Positions 34,991 to 47,070 of a stretch of DNA of 64,000 nt are shown one piece after another. Numbering within the stretch: the first letter of the stretch is position 1; each line of letters starts with the position of its first letter. Source of the DNA: Lineus longissimus. Its lineage: Eukaryota > Nemertea > Pilidiophora > Heteronemertea > Lineidae. The stretch spans positions 1,674,001 to 1,738,000 of the forward strand of contig NC_088319.1 in assembly GCF_910592395.1 (NCBI RefSeq), written 5' to 3'. The notes beneath the pieces were generated by a model that was given only the letters and a program-made list of their open reading frames with translations, did not search any database and was not told where the DNA came from. Made by a program: the position numbers and the translations under genes.

Positions 34991-36739
34991 ATGGCGTCGG
35001 ATAGATACAACCAGAACGTAAAGGGGCCGAATTTAGGCGAGGACTTGCTGGGCTGTACAATTTGTTATGACAGACTGAAATCTCCAAAGATTTTGCAATG
35101 TCTTCACACCTTCTGTGAGACATGTCTGGAGCGTCATTTCGGGGCCGTGAGCTGCCAGTTCAAGCCAGTTCCAACATTTGTCTCGTGTCCAAATTGTCGA
35201 GAGCTCACGTATCTGCCAAAAGGGGGCATTCCAGGTCTTCGTTATGATGTTGCGGTCGAGAAAACATCGGTTCTTCTTGAGAAAATCCAGACACTTCTTG
35301 ATGACGTTTATAGATTAAAGGGTGATGAGGATGACGTTAATGGTGTATATAATGCTGTTTTTGCTGCTGAATTTGCGAAAGAAGAACACGCACATCTCCT
35401 ACATCTGCTCGAGGTTCTCGTCTCCAAAATGGCGGAGAGTCAAACGAAAATGTCCCAGCTTGTTATGACTGAGAAAGTCATGCGGAAGGAGTTGGCAGAC
35501 ATGATGAGCGCGCCGGAGACGCCAGCGCATTCTACAAACTCGGCAACGCCGCAACAAACTCCGGTAAAACAAAATGCATCCAAAGACCGCGAAATGAAAT
35601 TAGACGAGAAATACCATCCAGTATTTGCGCGCCTAAGCTCGGCTCAGGACAAACTTTATTCTCGCTATGCAAGTTTGAAGTGTTTACACAACGTGGCTGA
35701 GGCTGTCTTGTCGAAATGTCCCGACGATCAGGTGAAGGCTGTTTGTGGCGATTTAATCTGTATGATTGAACGAGTCCTGAAGGAGGACGAGAAAATACCC
35801 GCTGATATTGACGCTCTGGTTCTTGAAGCTGATGCAGAGGGCGCTGCAAGTGCCCTTTTAGACTTCGGTTTGAAGACGGGTCCGAAAGAAGCGACTTTTG
35901 AGAAAGTGAAAGTCAAATTGTTGTGGCAGGTCGGGGCACGTGGTACTTCCAGTAGAATGTTCCAGTGGCCAGTTCATGCTGCGGTAGTCCAGGGCGACAG
36001 AATCATTGTCGCTGATAAAAACAACAGTCGATTACAAGTGTTCGATATGGAAGGGAATTACTTCACGTCTTTCGGACAAAATATGGTGAAACCGAAACGC
36101 ATCGCTGTTAATTCTGACGGTGTTGTCTACGTTAGCGACGAACTTTCTGAATGCGTGAAAATGTTCAATGAGCATGGCTGTCTTGTTTCGCGATGGGGTG
36201 AATCGCTGTTCAAAAATCCTGCCGGTATTGCCATCAATAGTGAGGGCAATATTGTCATGAGTGATGCCGAGCGCTGTTTTATCAGCATCCATACCCCAAG
36301 TGGAATACTACTCACTAAGTTCACGTCGCGTATGCTGGAGGATACGACAGTCCCGAATCCTTATTTTCTGACGGTCAATGCTGACGATAACATTATCGTA
36401 TCGGATTCCTACAACTCGTGTGTGAAAGTTTTCTCGAAGACTGGCCAGCCGATGTATAGGTTTGGCAAAGGACGCTTGAAATGCCCGCGCGGTATTGCCG
36501 TGGACCAGAACGGGAACATCTTAGTCGTTGACAGTGACAATCATCGCGTGCTCATGTTCGATCCTTTCGGTAAATATCTTTGTGAGATTTTAACACGTCT
36601 GGATGGGTTGTGCTACCCGATGGGTCTTACACTGAGCAAGGATGACAAGCTGCTGATCACCCAGTGCGGTTTTTACGGCGGCCATGAGCTGCGTGTGTAC
36701 CAATTGCAAACGGAAGACGACAGTGAAAAGTTTTGCTAG
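34991..36739 (+). CDS. RING-NHL protein (TRIM-like E3 ligase), intronless
   Basis: A single uninterrupted 582-codon frame. Residues 22-69 form a C3HC4 RING (C22, C25, C37, H39, C42, C45, C66, C69). A helical, probably coiled-coil region follows (about 85-170) with a polar linker. I see no B-box, which classical TRIM proteins have between RING and coiled coil. From about 305 to the end there are roughly six NHL blades, with motifs such as IIVADKNNSRLQVFD, VYVSDELSECVKMF, IIVSDSYNSCVKVF and ILVVDSDNHRVLMFD. RING domains recruit E2 enzymes; NHL propellers bind RNA or protein, so this is likely a ubiquitin ligase with a propeller substrate arm. The ATG has a fair context (AACGATGG). No introns suggests either retroposition or the intronless architecture common in expanded invertebrate TRIM families. 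Confidence 0.92.
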   Translation: MASDRYNQNVKGPNLGEDLLGCTICYDRLKSPKILQCLHTFCETCLERHFGAVSCQFKPVPTFVSCPNCRELTYLPKGGIPGLRYDVAVEKTSVLLEKIQTLLDDVYRLKGDEDDVNGVYNAVFAAEFAKEEHAHLLHLLEVLVSKMAESQTKMSQLVMTEKVMRKELADMMSAPETPAHSTNSATPQQTPVKQNASKDREMKLDEKYHPVFARLSSAQDKLYSRYASLKCLHNVAEAVLSKCPDDQVKAVCGDLICMIERVLKEDEKIPADIDALVLEADAEGAASALLDFGLKTGPKEATFEKVKVKLLWQVGARGTSSRMFQWPVHAAVVQGDRIIVADKNNSRLQVFDMEGNYFTSFGQNMVKPKRIAVNSDGVVYVSDELSECVKMFNEHGCLVSRWGESLFKNPAGIAINSEGNIVMSDAERCFISIHTPSGILLTKFTSRMLEDTTVPNPYFLTVNADDNIIVSDSYNSCVKVFSKTGQPMYRFGKGRLKCPRGIAVDQNGNILVVDSDNHRVLMFDPFGKYLCEILTRLDGLCYPMGLTLSKDDKLLITQCGFYGGHELRVYQLQTEDDSEKFC

Positions 36740-36757
36740 ATCAGCTTCATTTTATAG

Positions 36758-36800
<43 letters not shown>
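36758..36800 (+). repeat. (TCA)n microsatellite
   Basis: About 14 TCA triplets start 18 bases after the RING-NHL stop codon, so they lie in its 3' UTR. On the minus strand they create a poly-Asp frame that I do not take as coding. Confidence 0.95.
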
Positions 36801-37859
36801 GGTTAATAATCAAACATTTGATACTTTCTGCTCGACTCCTACACAGCGGCATTATGTGACGGACAACGCAGTTGGCCATTTTCGATCGGCTTGACCATAT
36901 GTGCGTGAAGATAACAAAATTTTGGATCTGCTTGATCACATGTGCGTAAGGGGGGGTTGACTTGTCCATTTTGCTTTTGACGGGGTGGAGACAATACCGC
37001 CATGTGTGAAATCATTATTTCATTTTTTTCTCATGATTTTGTGATTCTTTTCATGCACATAGTTTTATGCAAAAAATAATTCATTGACATATTTTTCCAA
37101 CAGCAACTGATAAAAAGCATGAACCAAGTCCCTCATACAAGTAGATATAGGTCCGAAGCCACTACAACACATATTAACATATAAGGTGCAGGATATACTC
37201 TGTTTCCTCACGTATACTGTCTCCCTATACCGCTAATACAAAATAACAGTGTCCATACATTGGGTGGGGTATGCAATAGGGTTCACCACCTGTGGGGCGG
37301 TCTTTCTTTGCCCACGTGATGAATGGGCATTGTCCATTTGCTCCGCCTCGGTCACGCCATGAATAAAGCCGAAACACGATTGTCTGGTTATACACGTACA
37401 ATCCATTCAATTCATTTAAAATCCCATCCACCAATAGTAGTGGACTGCAAGTAGTGGTTGTCTCTGGTCATAGGTAGGTCTGTGTCACAATCTGAGCCAA
37501 TCAGTCCAATCCAATAGGCCTAACCTTTGTCTAGGTATGCGATGTATTCATCCCTTCGGGCCTCGTAAATATGGCGCCCAGAGATGATGTACGTGAGGAA
37601 ACAGAGTATTTTGGTTCATATTAATCGTATTACATGTAGAACAATATACTATTACATACATGTACAATGTACATGACGTATACCAGATGTATAGACCAGA
37701 TATGTATGCATGATTGTCCGTATGTGACCAAGAATAACGAAAAGTCAATATTTCATACTTTCGTTTTATATCCTACCCCCTTGATTAGATCTTCAGTTTT
37801 ATATTCTTAATTACCTTGGTTGCTGCATAGCATTGTTTACAGAGTATAATTAATAGTAT
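36801..37859. other. Intergenic, nothing recognised
   Basis: No gene, RNA or clear repeat seen. Short frames around 37225-37434 and 37548-37748 show no family features. Confidence 0.5.
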
Positions 37860-38060
37860 AAAGCACTGTGCCTCATTTTTGTGGCAGCGGTTATGGTAAC
37901 CATGATAAGTGCTTGGGTCAGCGAAAAAATATGGAAGTAGTCAAAAAGCAGTAAAAATCACATGGTTATTTCTGAGATATTTTGTAATAGAAATTGATAC
38001 CCAGGAACCTCACTGTTGCTAATGGTTGTCACACCAAGCCTTTATTGTGATGTTTGGCCT
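37860..38060. mobile_element. Fragment of the GTGGAGCTAAAAT MITE family
   Basis: Words such as GTCAAAAAGCAGTAAAAATC and AGAAATTGATACCCAGGAAC match, in inverted order, the element at 47403-47665 and the copy at 7200-7450. Confidence 0.5.
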
Positions 38061-38788
38061 ATTTTATATGTCCCAAGTGTGACATCTCCATTGTGGTGCG
38101 ATTGCATCACGTTAGTTTGTACTATTCGAAACATTTCATTTCTAAAACTAAGGCATAGTCCTCCGGGGGTTAATGCGGGACAGTATTGATATTCAATATC
38201 TTATCATTGAACATTGGCGGTAAATTTACTGCGCACCACATTATTGATTGATGTCACAGTTCTCCAATGACTCAAATTTCCTTAGTCTAGTTGGTGAAGA
38301 CCAACCAGTAGGTTTTGTAGGGGTTAAAAAATTTTCATCAACTAAATGGCTTGGTGATAAGGAATCCTTAATAAAAAAACCACCAGAGTCTCAAAGATAA
38401 TAGTCCAATGTTATTTTGGAATGGTGATGGTCAGGTCTGATGGTGACATAAAATCTGGCCCAGTAGGCCTAAAAATGGACAGCGACAGTGTACATGTACA
38501 TTGTATTCCCGTTTTATGATATCGGACTAAGTCAGTGATACTGTTTACATGTAAATGTAGGGTACGTGTATATATTTCTCCATTGTGGAGACCAACCTCG
38601 GCCCCTGTGCCAAGGGGAAATTGTTTTTGTTCCCTGCAGACTTGATGTTGATTGCTAAAATGTTGATTTGTAAAATAATCTTTTTGGCATTTACCAGTAT
38701 GCAGCAACTTGATGTGTTCCAGATCATAAAAAAGACTCGTACTTGCTTCAGTGCATACTGTTCTTTGTGGCTTCATAGTATTGTAGTC

Positions 38789-38920
38789 TGAAGTAAAACC
38801 TCTCTATCAAGGACACCCTTTAGCTTGGGACTGGAAATGACCAACTCGGGACCAAATGCGATATCCCTAATAGAGAGGTGTCCTCAGTAGAGAGGTGCCT
38901 GCTAAGGGAGGGTCCACTAT
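38789..38920. mobile_element. Pogo-like MITE, diverged
   Basis: AAGTAAAACCTCTCTATCAA at the left and AGGGAGGGTCCACTATA at the right with the AGAGAGGTGTCC interior of the family at 9352. Confidence 0.6.
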
Positions 38921-39515
38921 ACACAGTACATGTATATGTAGTAAGAGAATTGGAATTTTATAAAATTTTTGAAAAAGTTACCCTTTCCAAGATTTGGGAT
39001 GATGGGAAGATACTTGGGATTCTCGCTGGATTTTTGCATAAGATAATGCAAATATGTTTGTAGCTGTCTTGTATTTACATTCTGTTGGACATGAATAATG
39101 TATACATTTGTATAAGCGGGATTATTTATAAATATAAAGGTCAAGAGATCCCTGGTAGTGGTTTGAACCCAACAGTTTGCATGAGGTTTTAGTCAAGTCT
39201 CCTCATTTTCTCCAACCCGGTGTACATGTTGGTTACCGGTTAGAAGTGTAGCATCGATTAACCTCATCTGAGTTCTACTGAAAGGTTTCGGGATAGGCTG
39301 TGGTTAAAGTGTGAAGTGGGATGATAGACCCTACTGTTGTTGATTTCAGACTTTACTTGTAAACCCAAACGTTAACTTTTAATTCTATTTATTTGAAGGA
39401 GTTTTTTCAAACACAAGTCAAAAAGACCTGTTTTGGGTCTTTACCTACTGATTTTAAAATAGGTATCATTTTGGGAGCAAGGCATACTATAGGGGGATGA
39501 GTAATGCAGGGGGGC

Positions 39516-39708
39516 TATAGGCAGGAGCAGAGGGGCTAATTTGGCCATCTGCAGGTGACTAATATACACAGTAAGGGCCTTGTGTCATGTTAGATTCAGC
39601 ACCAAATATATTCCTCGTACAAGCATGAATCATTGTGAGAGACCCCTATTGGCGACTTCGTGTAACTTTATCTTGCCTGCCTAGCTGCTGCCTATATTGC
39701 CCCTTTAA
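39516..39708. mobile_element. TTAA MITE, family 1
   Basis: GCTATAGGCAGGAGCAGAGG at the left, CTGCCTATATTGCCCCTTTAA at the right (TTAA 39705-39708). The left terminus is degraded. Confidence 0.65.
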
Positions 39709-39823
39709 GCAGAGTTTGCCTGTGTCTTTTTGACCACTAAGATTTGCATCGTAACATTATATTATTAGACCATGAGGGTCAGGATCTCCTCTTTTCTAAC
39801 TTGATCATGACTTGAACTTGAGT

Positions 39824-40073
39824 GCGTCTAAAAGGCCTATGCCATTCTTTAAACATTTGAAATTTGTGATAGAATTTGAAATTTTCAACTCGTGTGAATA
39901 CGAACTGGAAATGGATTCTGACAAGGCCATTGTGTCGACAGATACAAATACTAGGCCTATAAGCACAAAGTTTCAGCAAACTCGTATGCACAATAACTGC
40001 ACTACGGCATTGTGTAAAACTGCATAAATGTTTTCCTGGACCACCAGTAGTTATGAATGGCGTACCCCTTAAA
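39824..40073. mobile_element. TTAA MITE, family 2
   Basis: AAAAGGCCTATGCCATTCTT at one end and TTATGAATGGCGTACCCCTTAA at the other; opposite orientation to 8475-8717. Confidence 0.6.
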
Positions 40074-41059
40074 TGCGCATTTCGTGGTTAGATATGCGGA
40101 CAAGGACATCTCATCTGCATATCACTATAAATGTGTTTACGTAGTCTCCATTGATGACATGACAAGATATATTGTATTTTTATTGTTGTTATTAACAACG
40201 TTAAAGGCACACTCTGCTGGGCTTAGTTTGACAATGATGTCTTCCGACAACTAACATGCTTTTTCATTATGCGACTGGTGTTAAAGGGACAACTTTGGCA
40301 TGAGATTTGCATTGTGAAACACGAACTAAGGTGTGGACATATTAACTCTCCTTAATCCGTTAGCACTTTAGTGTTTTGATTTTTTTTCCATCTGTTCCTC
40401 CAGAAAATTGCCTAAAAACTTTGAGTAACAAGACTTAAGTCCGGTTACTCTAAGCAAAAAATGAGCAATTTCAACATGAAATTTGTAGTGATGGATAACT
40501 CAATGACTGAGCAGATGTTTGGCTCCGAACATTGGCTCAAGTAGAATGATGTTTTGGTTCAGCACTTTCACATCAGATGTCACTACTAAATCATAGGTGT
40601 TTGAAGGAAAAGCTGCCGGCATCGACGCATGTTTGGAGTGCTAAAGGTTTTAAGAGGCATGAAAATCTGGCACTTTTCAGCAGCTGGTCGGAACTTTTTG
40701 GGGTTTTGTCTTCAATAAGATTAAAGGGGAATACCAGTTCTTGCAGGTGAGAGGGTTAGATCAAATAACCCGACAAAAAAATAAATTGAAAAACTAAAAT
40801 TTCTCTCAAAAATTTCTGAACTTAAGGTAAAACCACTCGAGAATTGGCATTTTCTTTATTTTGGTTCATTTTAAAAACCCTTTTATCAAAATCATCTGAG
40901 ATGATCCATGATTTCATATCAATTTGTATGTTTTGTATAACAAACCGCATTTATGGTTGATAAGTTTATACCAGCTCTTGTGTTTATATGAAACATATAT
41001 ATGTAATAAAAACAATATAAAGATATTTGTCGACTTTTTTCTTTTCTTACCGCAGGACC

Positions 41060-41281
41060 TTAAAGGGACAATATAGGCAGCAGCTAGGCAGAGAGGATAA
41101 AGTTACACAAAGTCGCCAATTGGGGTCTCTCACATCTCACAGTACGTTGAAATGATTCATTCTTGTACGGGGAATATATTAAGTGCTGAATCTGACATAA
41201 CCCAAGGCCCTTATTGTGTATATTAGTCACCTGAAGATGGCCAAATTAGCTTCTCTGCTCCTGCCTATAGTCCCCCTTTAA
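41060..41281. mobile_element. TTAA MITE, family 1
   Basis: TTAA at 41060-41063 and 41278-41281 with inverted ends AAGGGACAATATAGGCAG and CTGCCTATAGTCCCCCTT. The cleanest plus-strand-inverted copy. Confidence 0.75.
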
Positions 41282-42230
41282 AGTGAATTCCGTCCGAGCA
41301 ATACAATGCCTTTCCCTTGCGTCAGTCGTCATCAGAGCAATTTGTTTATCATCATGGAGCAGGGGGTTAAATTGGCCATCTTCATGTGACTAATAAGACC
41401 CCCTTTATAAGACCCCCTTTAGGAGGGGCTCTTAAGATACACGTGTGTGCGGGAGTAGATAATGTAAATGAATGATGAGAAATAAAGAGAGATTGTATAT
41501 CCTACAAACAATTTTTTTTGGTATTTTTCTGAATTAACTCCGTTGAGTTTACCGATTTCTCCGCGATCTTCCGGTGGTGGTTGCTATCCCATTGGTTGAA
41601 ATTAATTTAAATCTTCATGGGAATTCGCTACATCATATGCCTAAGAAATTGGCCAATTATATTAATATTTTTATCAGAGAAATATCCGTCCTAAATAATG
41701 ACAGAAAAGGGTGGTTTATTTCAATTTTGTGTCGACATGATCGAGGTCACGTGACATAAAAACAAAACAATCGCACACACCCGTCCAAAAAAGGCACTTT
41801 AAGAAAAACAAATACGTTTTTCCAGCTTTAAACCACACTGACGACTAAGTTATATTGGTCTACTGCCCAAATCTGAAGTATCAAATTGAATCACAAACTA
41901 GAACTAGCTCTATTTAGCTATAGTTGCGTGAAAAATTTCGGGTGAGCGACGTACATTCTGTACCCTAGCGGCCAATAATTAAACTACTTTCAGCCGTCTG
42001 CTCCGGTCTCGTTAGGGAGTTTTTCCCAAATGTACGCGATGATGACGTGCCCCATTAACAGGACGTAACATCTATTTTAAAATGCGTTTCGAAAGTGAAT
42101 GCATGAGGACAACCCATTTGTGTCGTATATCACTGGAAACGCCCGATTCCCGTGAATAAGGTCAATCACAATGTATTACATTACCAAAACAAAAATGTGT
42201 CGGAAGGAACTATATGGATGGTCCCATCGC
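41282..42230. other. Intergenic, fragments only
   Basis: A truncated family-1 MITE piece lies near 41355-41430 (GGGGGTTAAATTGGCCATCT). No gene seen. Confidence 0.5.
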
Positions 42231-42450
42231 ACCCCCCCCCCCCCTTCAGCAGTATGACACAGAAGGGCTAGTTGACTGTCCACCGGGGGGGTTTGGGGGG
42301 AGCTTCCCCCCAACGCACTGGTAAAAACCTATGTCGACGGAGGGGGGTTTGGGGGGTGTCCCCCCATTGTAACAGCTGTAGTTGTTAGAGCTTGCACTTA
42401 ACATATGCTCGTAGGGGGGTTCGGGGGAGCTCCCCCGACCTAAAGGGGGG
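42231..42450. repeat. G/C-run repeat with G-quadruplex potential
   Basis: Three units of the form GGGGGGGTTTGGGGGGAGCT followed by a matching C run, spaced 60-110 bases, begin with a 13-base C tract (42232-42244). The blocks at 42284-42312, 42341-42366 and 42414-42436 are self-complementary. Confidence 0.7.
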
Positions 42451-42624
42451 CTCACTAAGTTCTTGACTTTACATATTATACACGGTAATGACAGTAGGTC
42501 ATGCTAGATTCAGCCCTAAATATATTCTTTGTGAAGCGTAACTGGTTTCGACGTGGTGCGAGATGCTAGAGACCCCTATTGGCATTTAATGTAACTATCT
42601 TGCCGTGCACTTCAATGCACACCA

Positions 42625-43457
42625 AGGATTCCGCGGTGACGTCACGGTTTTTCCAAGATGGCGCTGCAGATTGTAAACAAACCCGATCCACGGCCAAGGG
42701 AAAATCAAGTCATCAAATAAAGTTAGATATTTCGCATCAAATCAGATTTATTAGTACTTTTCTGCTATGAAATAAGTCTTCAGACAATAAGTTATCATTT
42801 GAATAATGGAAAGTGCTGTTTTGATGGGGAAAAATAGGGTTTTTTAAACCAAATAGCCGGGCACCGATCTTCCAAAATTAGCGATGGTTTCAAAAACAGT
42901 CTCCCAAATATGGGGCAATCTCTTCATTACCATAAATGCCATAATGGGATTTGGAGGCGTGGTTACAGATTTTACAGGTTCGAGACCTGTAGAGCCTAAA
43001 ACTCGCATAGATCCCCATAGATCCCCTCTATTTGTCGAGTTAGCGCCCCTGTGCTGTAAGATCATGCATTTTCGGACACTAGAACGAAATATTCCTGCGG
43101 ATATCGCGGTTTCGGTGATGATTTAAGGAGAAATTGACTGTACTTAGTGTTGTATGGGACAGAAATGAGTTCATACTTCATGAATACATGAATATTTCAT
43201 GATAATGGTCGGGCTTCCAAGTCTTTTTTATTCGTGGAAGTTAATCTGCTCTGTAAATTTTATTTTACACAGGAAGAATTCATACTAGGTATTGCAATAT
43301 TTCATGTCTATTGGTGTTTTTTTGTACAGGAGCGCACCAGACAGTGGGACGTGCAAATATGTTCAGTGCTAGTGCTGTCAGTAGACTGAATCTGATTGGC
43401 CATAGCGGTCAGTAATATGGGATGTGATCACGTGATGTGACGTCACCGCGAAATCCT
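42625..43457. mobile_element. 833-bp TIR element with CRE sites in its ends
   Basis: The first 21 bases (from AGGATTCCGCGGTGACGTCA) and the complement of the last 21 differ at one position. Both ends contain the full cAMP-response element TGACGTCA. No transposase frame inside, so non-autonomous. A direct target duplication is not obvious. Confidence 0.65.
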
Positions 43458-43499
43458 CCTGAAAAGCAGTGTAATTTCAATCTACATGTACTTATTGGT

Positions 43500-44480
43500 T
43501 AAGGATCTGGATGTCTGCCAACAACCAGGGCAGTCCCTGTGGGCGTGGGAGAGAGACGAGACGTTGCTTCATTTCACAGCCTGATTCAATGCGCCATGAA
43601 GCATATCAATGCTTTCCCTGTTCTCAACACGCCGTCCAGACTGGCAGAGTTGTCTGAAGGCCAATATGATTGTGAGTTACATCAGTGCCCGTCACCTCGG
43701 AGGTCGTGGGTCAGACTCCCCGCTGGTTCACATCTTTAAACAACAGAGTGCGACACTCGGGGACAGCGTGGATTTCCTCCAAGGTATCTGGATACCTCCC
43801 ACATCATTACAAATCGTCCAATATTATTTATGGAGCTAAATGTCCCAGTTAACATATGAATCTGATATTTGATCTTGGAAAGCACTGTAAAACCATCCAA
43901 ACCAAGATCATCATAGTTTGCTTCGATCATTTTCTCCTCCACATCGGGCAGAGCAGCTGGGAGAAACCCATGGTGTTCGACTATCGATTCATCTCAAATC
44001 AGTCTTATGAGGACAAAGTCACAACCAGAAGACGAGACGAGTCCATTTTAAGGTGGCCAGGAGGATAGTGCGCTCACTCGCCACTATGTGCCACCACCTG
44101 TAACATCCTCAGGCTTATCTCTGATAATAACTTTTGCATGTTTTGGACACGACCCGTCAATGTTAAGTTACATTCTGTTCTAGTATTTATTACGTCAAGC
44201 ACCCTTCTTGGGTGCTGGACGTACTGATTTCACTAGGTAGGAAAGATTCTTTTTCTTCTTCTTCTCACCAATTTTTCAATTGGGACGCGAGATTGGCCTA
44301 ACTACAAAATACCATGACTCCTCGCTTCGCTCACATGTCTATCATAGGTATATCTAGGTCTGGGTTGTAAATTCATTAAAAATTTCTGAGCCTCTTCGAT
44401 GCTTTTGCTACATTTTAGATCTCAAAACTTGCCCGTACTGATTGTAAACAAAGCCACGTGGCATTCAGCGCTGTTGTAGC
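43500..44480. other. Intergenic with tRNA-SINE-like stretch
   Basis: Near 43690-43720 a box-B-like GTGGGTCAGACTCCC follows a CCTCGGAGGTC, as in tRNA-derived SINEs; no clean box A. A short perfect hairpin GTCAAGCACCC...GGGTGCTGGAC lies around 44192-44219. No gene. Confidence 0.35.
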
Positions 44481-44483
44481 TTT

Positions 44484-46170
44484 TGTCATCACTCCCTCAT
44501 GTCCCTTTAGGTACATTACCTTACATTACATTACCTTTTTGTATTTTCTTCCTAATAAACGCATGAAATGTCACATACTCTACATGATAAAATATCAAAG
44601 TGTTGCTAAATTGTTTTTTTGTGTTTGAATTGGTTGTTTTGCAAAGTTAATTGTTGCAAAGTTAAGTAGCGGCAATGAATGGAAGAGCCATCGTTCACGT
44701 GACCAGGATCTTTGCGCGATAATTTTTTTAGTATTCATGAGCGAACACGAACGTAGTGCCCAATTAAATCAATTATACCGGGTTATATAGAATTTTCTTT
44801 GTAATATCATTGATTGTAAATATTCTGAACTAAAGTATGATGCTTCTCAGCTATGAAACTGTCTGTAATTTTGATGATACCGTAATAAAAACTAAAAGAA
44901 ATTATCGTTTCTGGAAAAATCTTATACACCTTTCCAGAAATGGGGCGTTGAGTGTCCGAAATAGTGATGTCATAAGGGGAAACTAGACCTTATGGTGGAG
45001 GGACAAAGGAGATAGTCATGGTTGACCAACACACTTGAATGCCTTTAATGACGGACAAGGGGGAAAGACGTTGCGGAACAGTTTTTGGAACATAATAAAT
45101 ACAGCCAAATCTACTCCCCATTATGAATTGGGAAGAAAATTTACAATCCCCGACCGGAAGTGTCGCCAAACAGACATTGTCTGTCCTAGAAGAGGAGGGC
45201 AAAAAGATACCTTGAATTTCCTTGCAATGGTTGTGGACCTGATCTAGGCCTTAACTTCAAGGAAGGCTAATTTCCAAAAAGCATGTGGAAAGCCAAAAAA
45301 AAGCATGTGCAAACCCTTCTTGCATGTCATCACTCCCTCATGTCCCTTTAGGTACATTACCTTACATTACATTACCTTTTTGTATTTTCTTCCTAATAAA
45401 CGCATGAAATGTCACATACTCTACATGATAAAATATCAAAGTGTTGCTAAATTGTTTTTTTGTGTTTGAATTGGTTGTTTTGCAAAGTTAATTGTTGCAA
45501 AGTTAAGTAGCGGCAATGAATGGAAGAGCCATCGTTCACGTGACCAGGATCTTTGCGCGATAATTTTTTTAGTATTCATGAGCGAACACGAACGTAGTGC
45601 CCAATTAAATCAATTATACCGGGTTATATAGAATTTTCTTTGTAATATCATTGATTGTAAATATTCTGAACTAAAGTATGATGCTTCTCAGCTATGAAAC
45701 TGTCTGTAATTTTGATGATACCGTAATAAAAACTAAAAGAAATTATCGTTTCTGGAAAAATCTTATACACCTTTCCAGAAATGGGGCGTTGAGTGTCCGA
45801 AATAGTGATGTCATAAGGGGAAACTAGACCTTATGGTGGAGGGACAAAGGAGATAGTCATGGTTGACCAACACACTTGAATGCCTTTAATGACGGACAAG
45901 GGGGAAAGACGTTGCGGAACAGTTTTTGGAACATAATAAATACAGCCAAATCTACTCCCCATTATGAATTGGGAAGAAAATTTACAATCCCCGACCGGAA
46001 GTGTCGCCAAACAGACATTGTCTGTCCTAGAAGAGGAGGGCAAAAAGATACCTTGAATTTCCTTGCAATGGTTGTGGACCTGATCTAGGCCTTAACTTCA
46101 AGGAAGGCTAATTTCCAAAAAGCATGTGGAAAGCCAAAAAAAAGCATGTGCAAACCCTTCTTGCATGTCA
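44484..46170 (+). repeat. Exact 841-bp tandem duplication
   Basis: 44484-45324 and 45325-46165 read the same, base for base, as far as I compared them. The word TGTCA marks the start of each copy and the end of the second (46166-46170). Each copy holds the same 70-codon frame (45035-45247; 45876-46088), which I do not recognise. Identity implies a very recent event or an assembly duplication. Confidence 0.9.
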
Positions 46171-46464
46171 ATTGAGATCGCAAACCTTCATTACAGGAAT
46201 GAGAATGTTCAGGTTTTTCCCCGATTCCAGGTTAACTCACTACAGTTACGTGGCAAAACATTTGCCGCATTTCTGCAAAACCCTCAATTTCTCCTCTCAG
46301 TATCTAAACCCCAATATCTACACCCTGGTGCTGGACTCAAATTTGCTAAAAGCAAATTTCAAAACTCTAGTTGCAGTTATGCTTTTCAAAGAGTCACGGT
46401 CCTGCAGAAAGCCATTTTTCTACGAAACATATCTCATGCCTAAGTTGTCCCTTTAAATGATATA

Positions 46465-47070
46465 CTGAACTTCCAGTGGTATTGTCTCCGTTACCTCCAC
46501 CCATACTGAACTTCCAGAGGTATTGCCTCCGACCATACTGAACTTCCAGAGGTATTGACTCCGCCCATACTGAACTTCCAGAGGTATTGACTCCGCCCAT
46601 ACTGAACTTCCAGAGGTATTGCCTCCGACCATACTGAACTTCCAGAGGTATTGACTCCGCCCATACTGAACTTCCAGAGGTATTGACTCTACCCATACTG
46701 AACTTCCAGAGGTATTGACTCTACCCATACTGAACTTCCAGAGGTATTGACTCTACCCATACTGAACTTCCAGAGGTATTGACTCTACCCATACTGAACT
46801 TCCAGATGTATTGCCTCCGCCCATACTGAACTTCCAGAGGTATTGCCTCCGACCATACTGAACTTCCAGAGGTATTGACTCCGCCCATACTGAACTTCCA
46901 GAGGTATTGACTCTACCCATACTGAACTTCCAGATGTATTACAATTGCCTCCGCCCATACTGAACTTCAAGAGGTATTGCCTCCGCCCATACTGAACTTC
47001 CAGAGGTACTGCCTCCGTTACCTCCATCCATACTGAAATTCCAGTGGTGTTACCTCTGCCCATACCATTG
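46465..47070 (+). repeat. 32-bp minisatellite, ~19 copies
   Basis: The unit is CCATACTGAACTTCCAGAGG plus TATTGACTCCGC. Variants have CTCTAC or CCTCCGA tails. Minus-strand frames of the VQYGR/LWKFSM type come from this array and are not genes. Confidence 0.9.

Noticed and set aside
36736-36969. Minus-strand ORF with a poly-Asp run
   Set aside because: The run comes from the (TCA)n microsatellite in the 3' UTR of the RING-NHL gene.
45035-46088. Two identical 70-codon ORFs as a duplicated gene
   Set aside because: They sit in an exact duplication; no family motif, and minus-strand frames are equally long.
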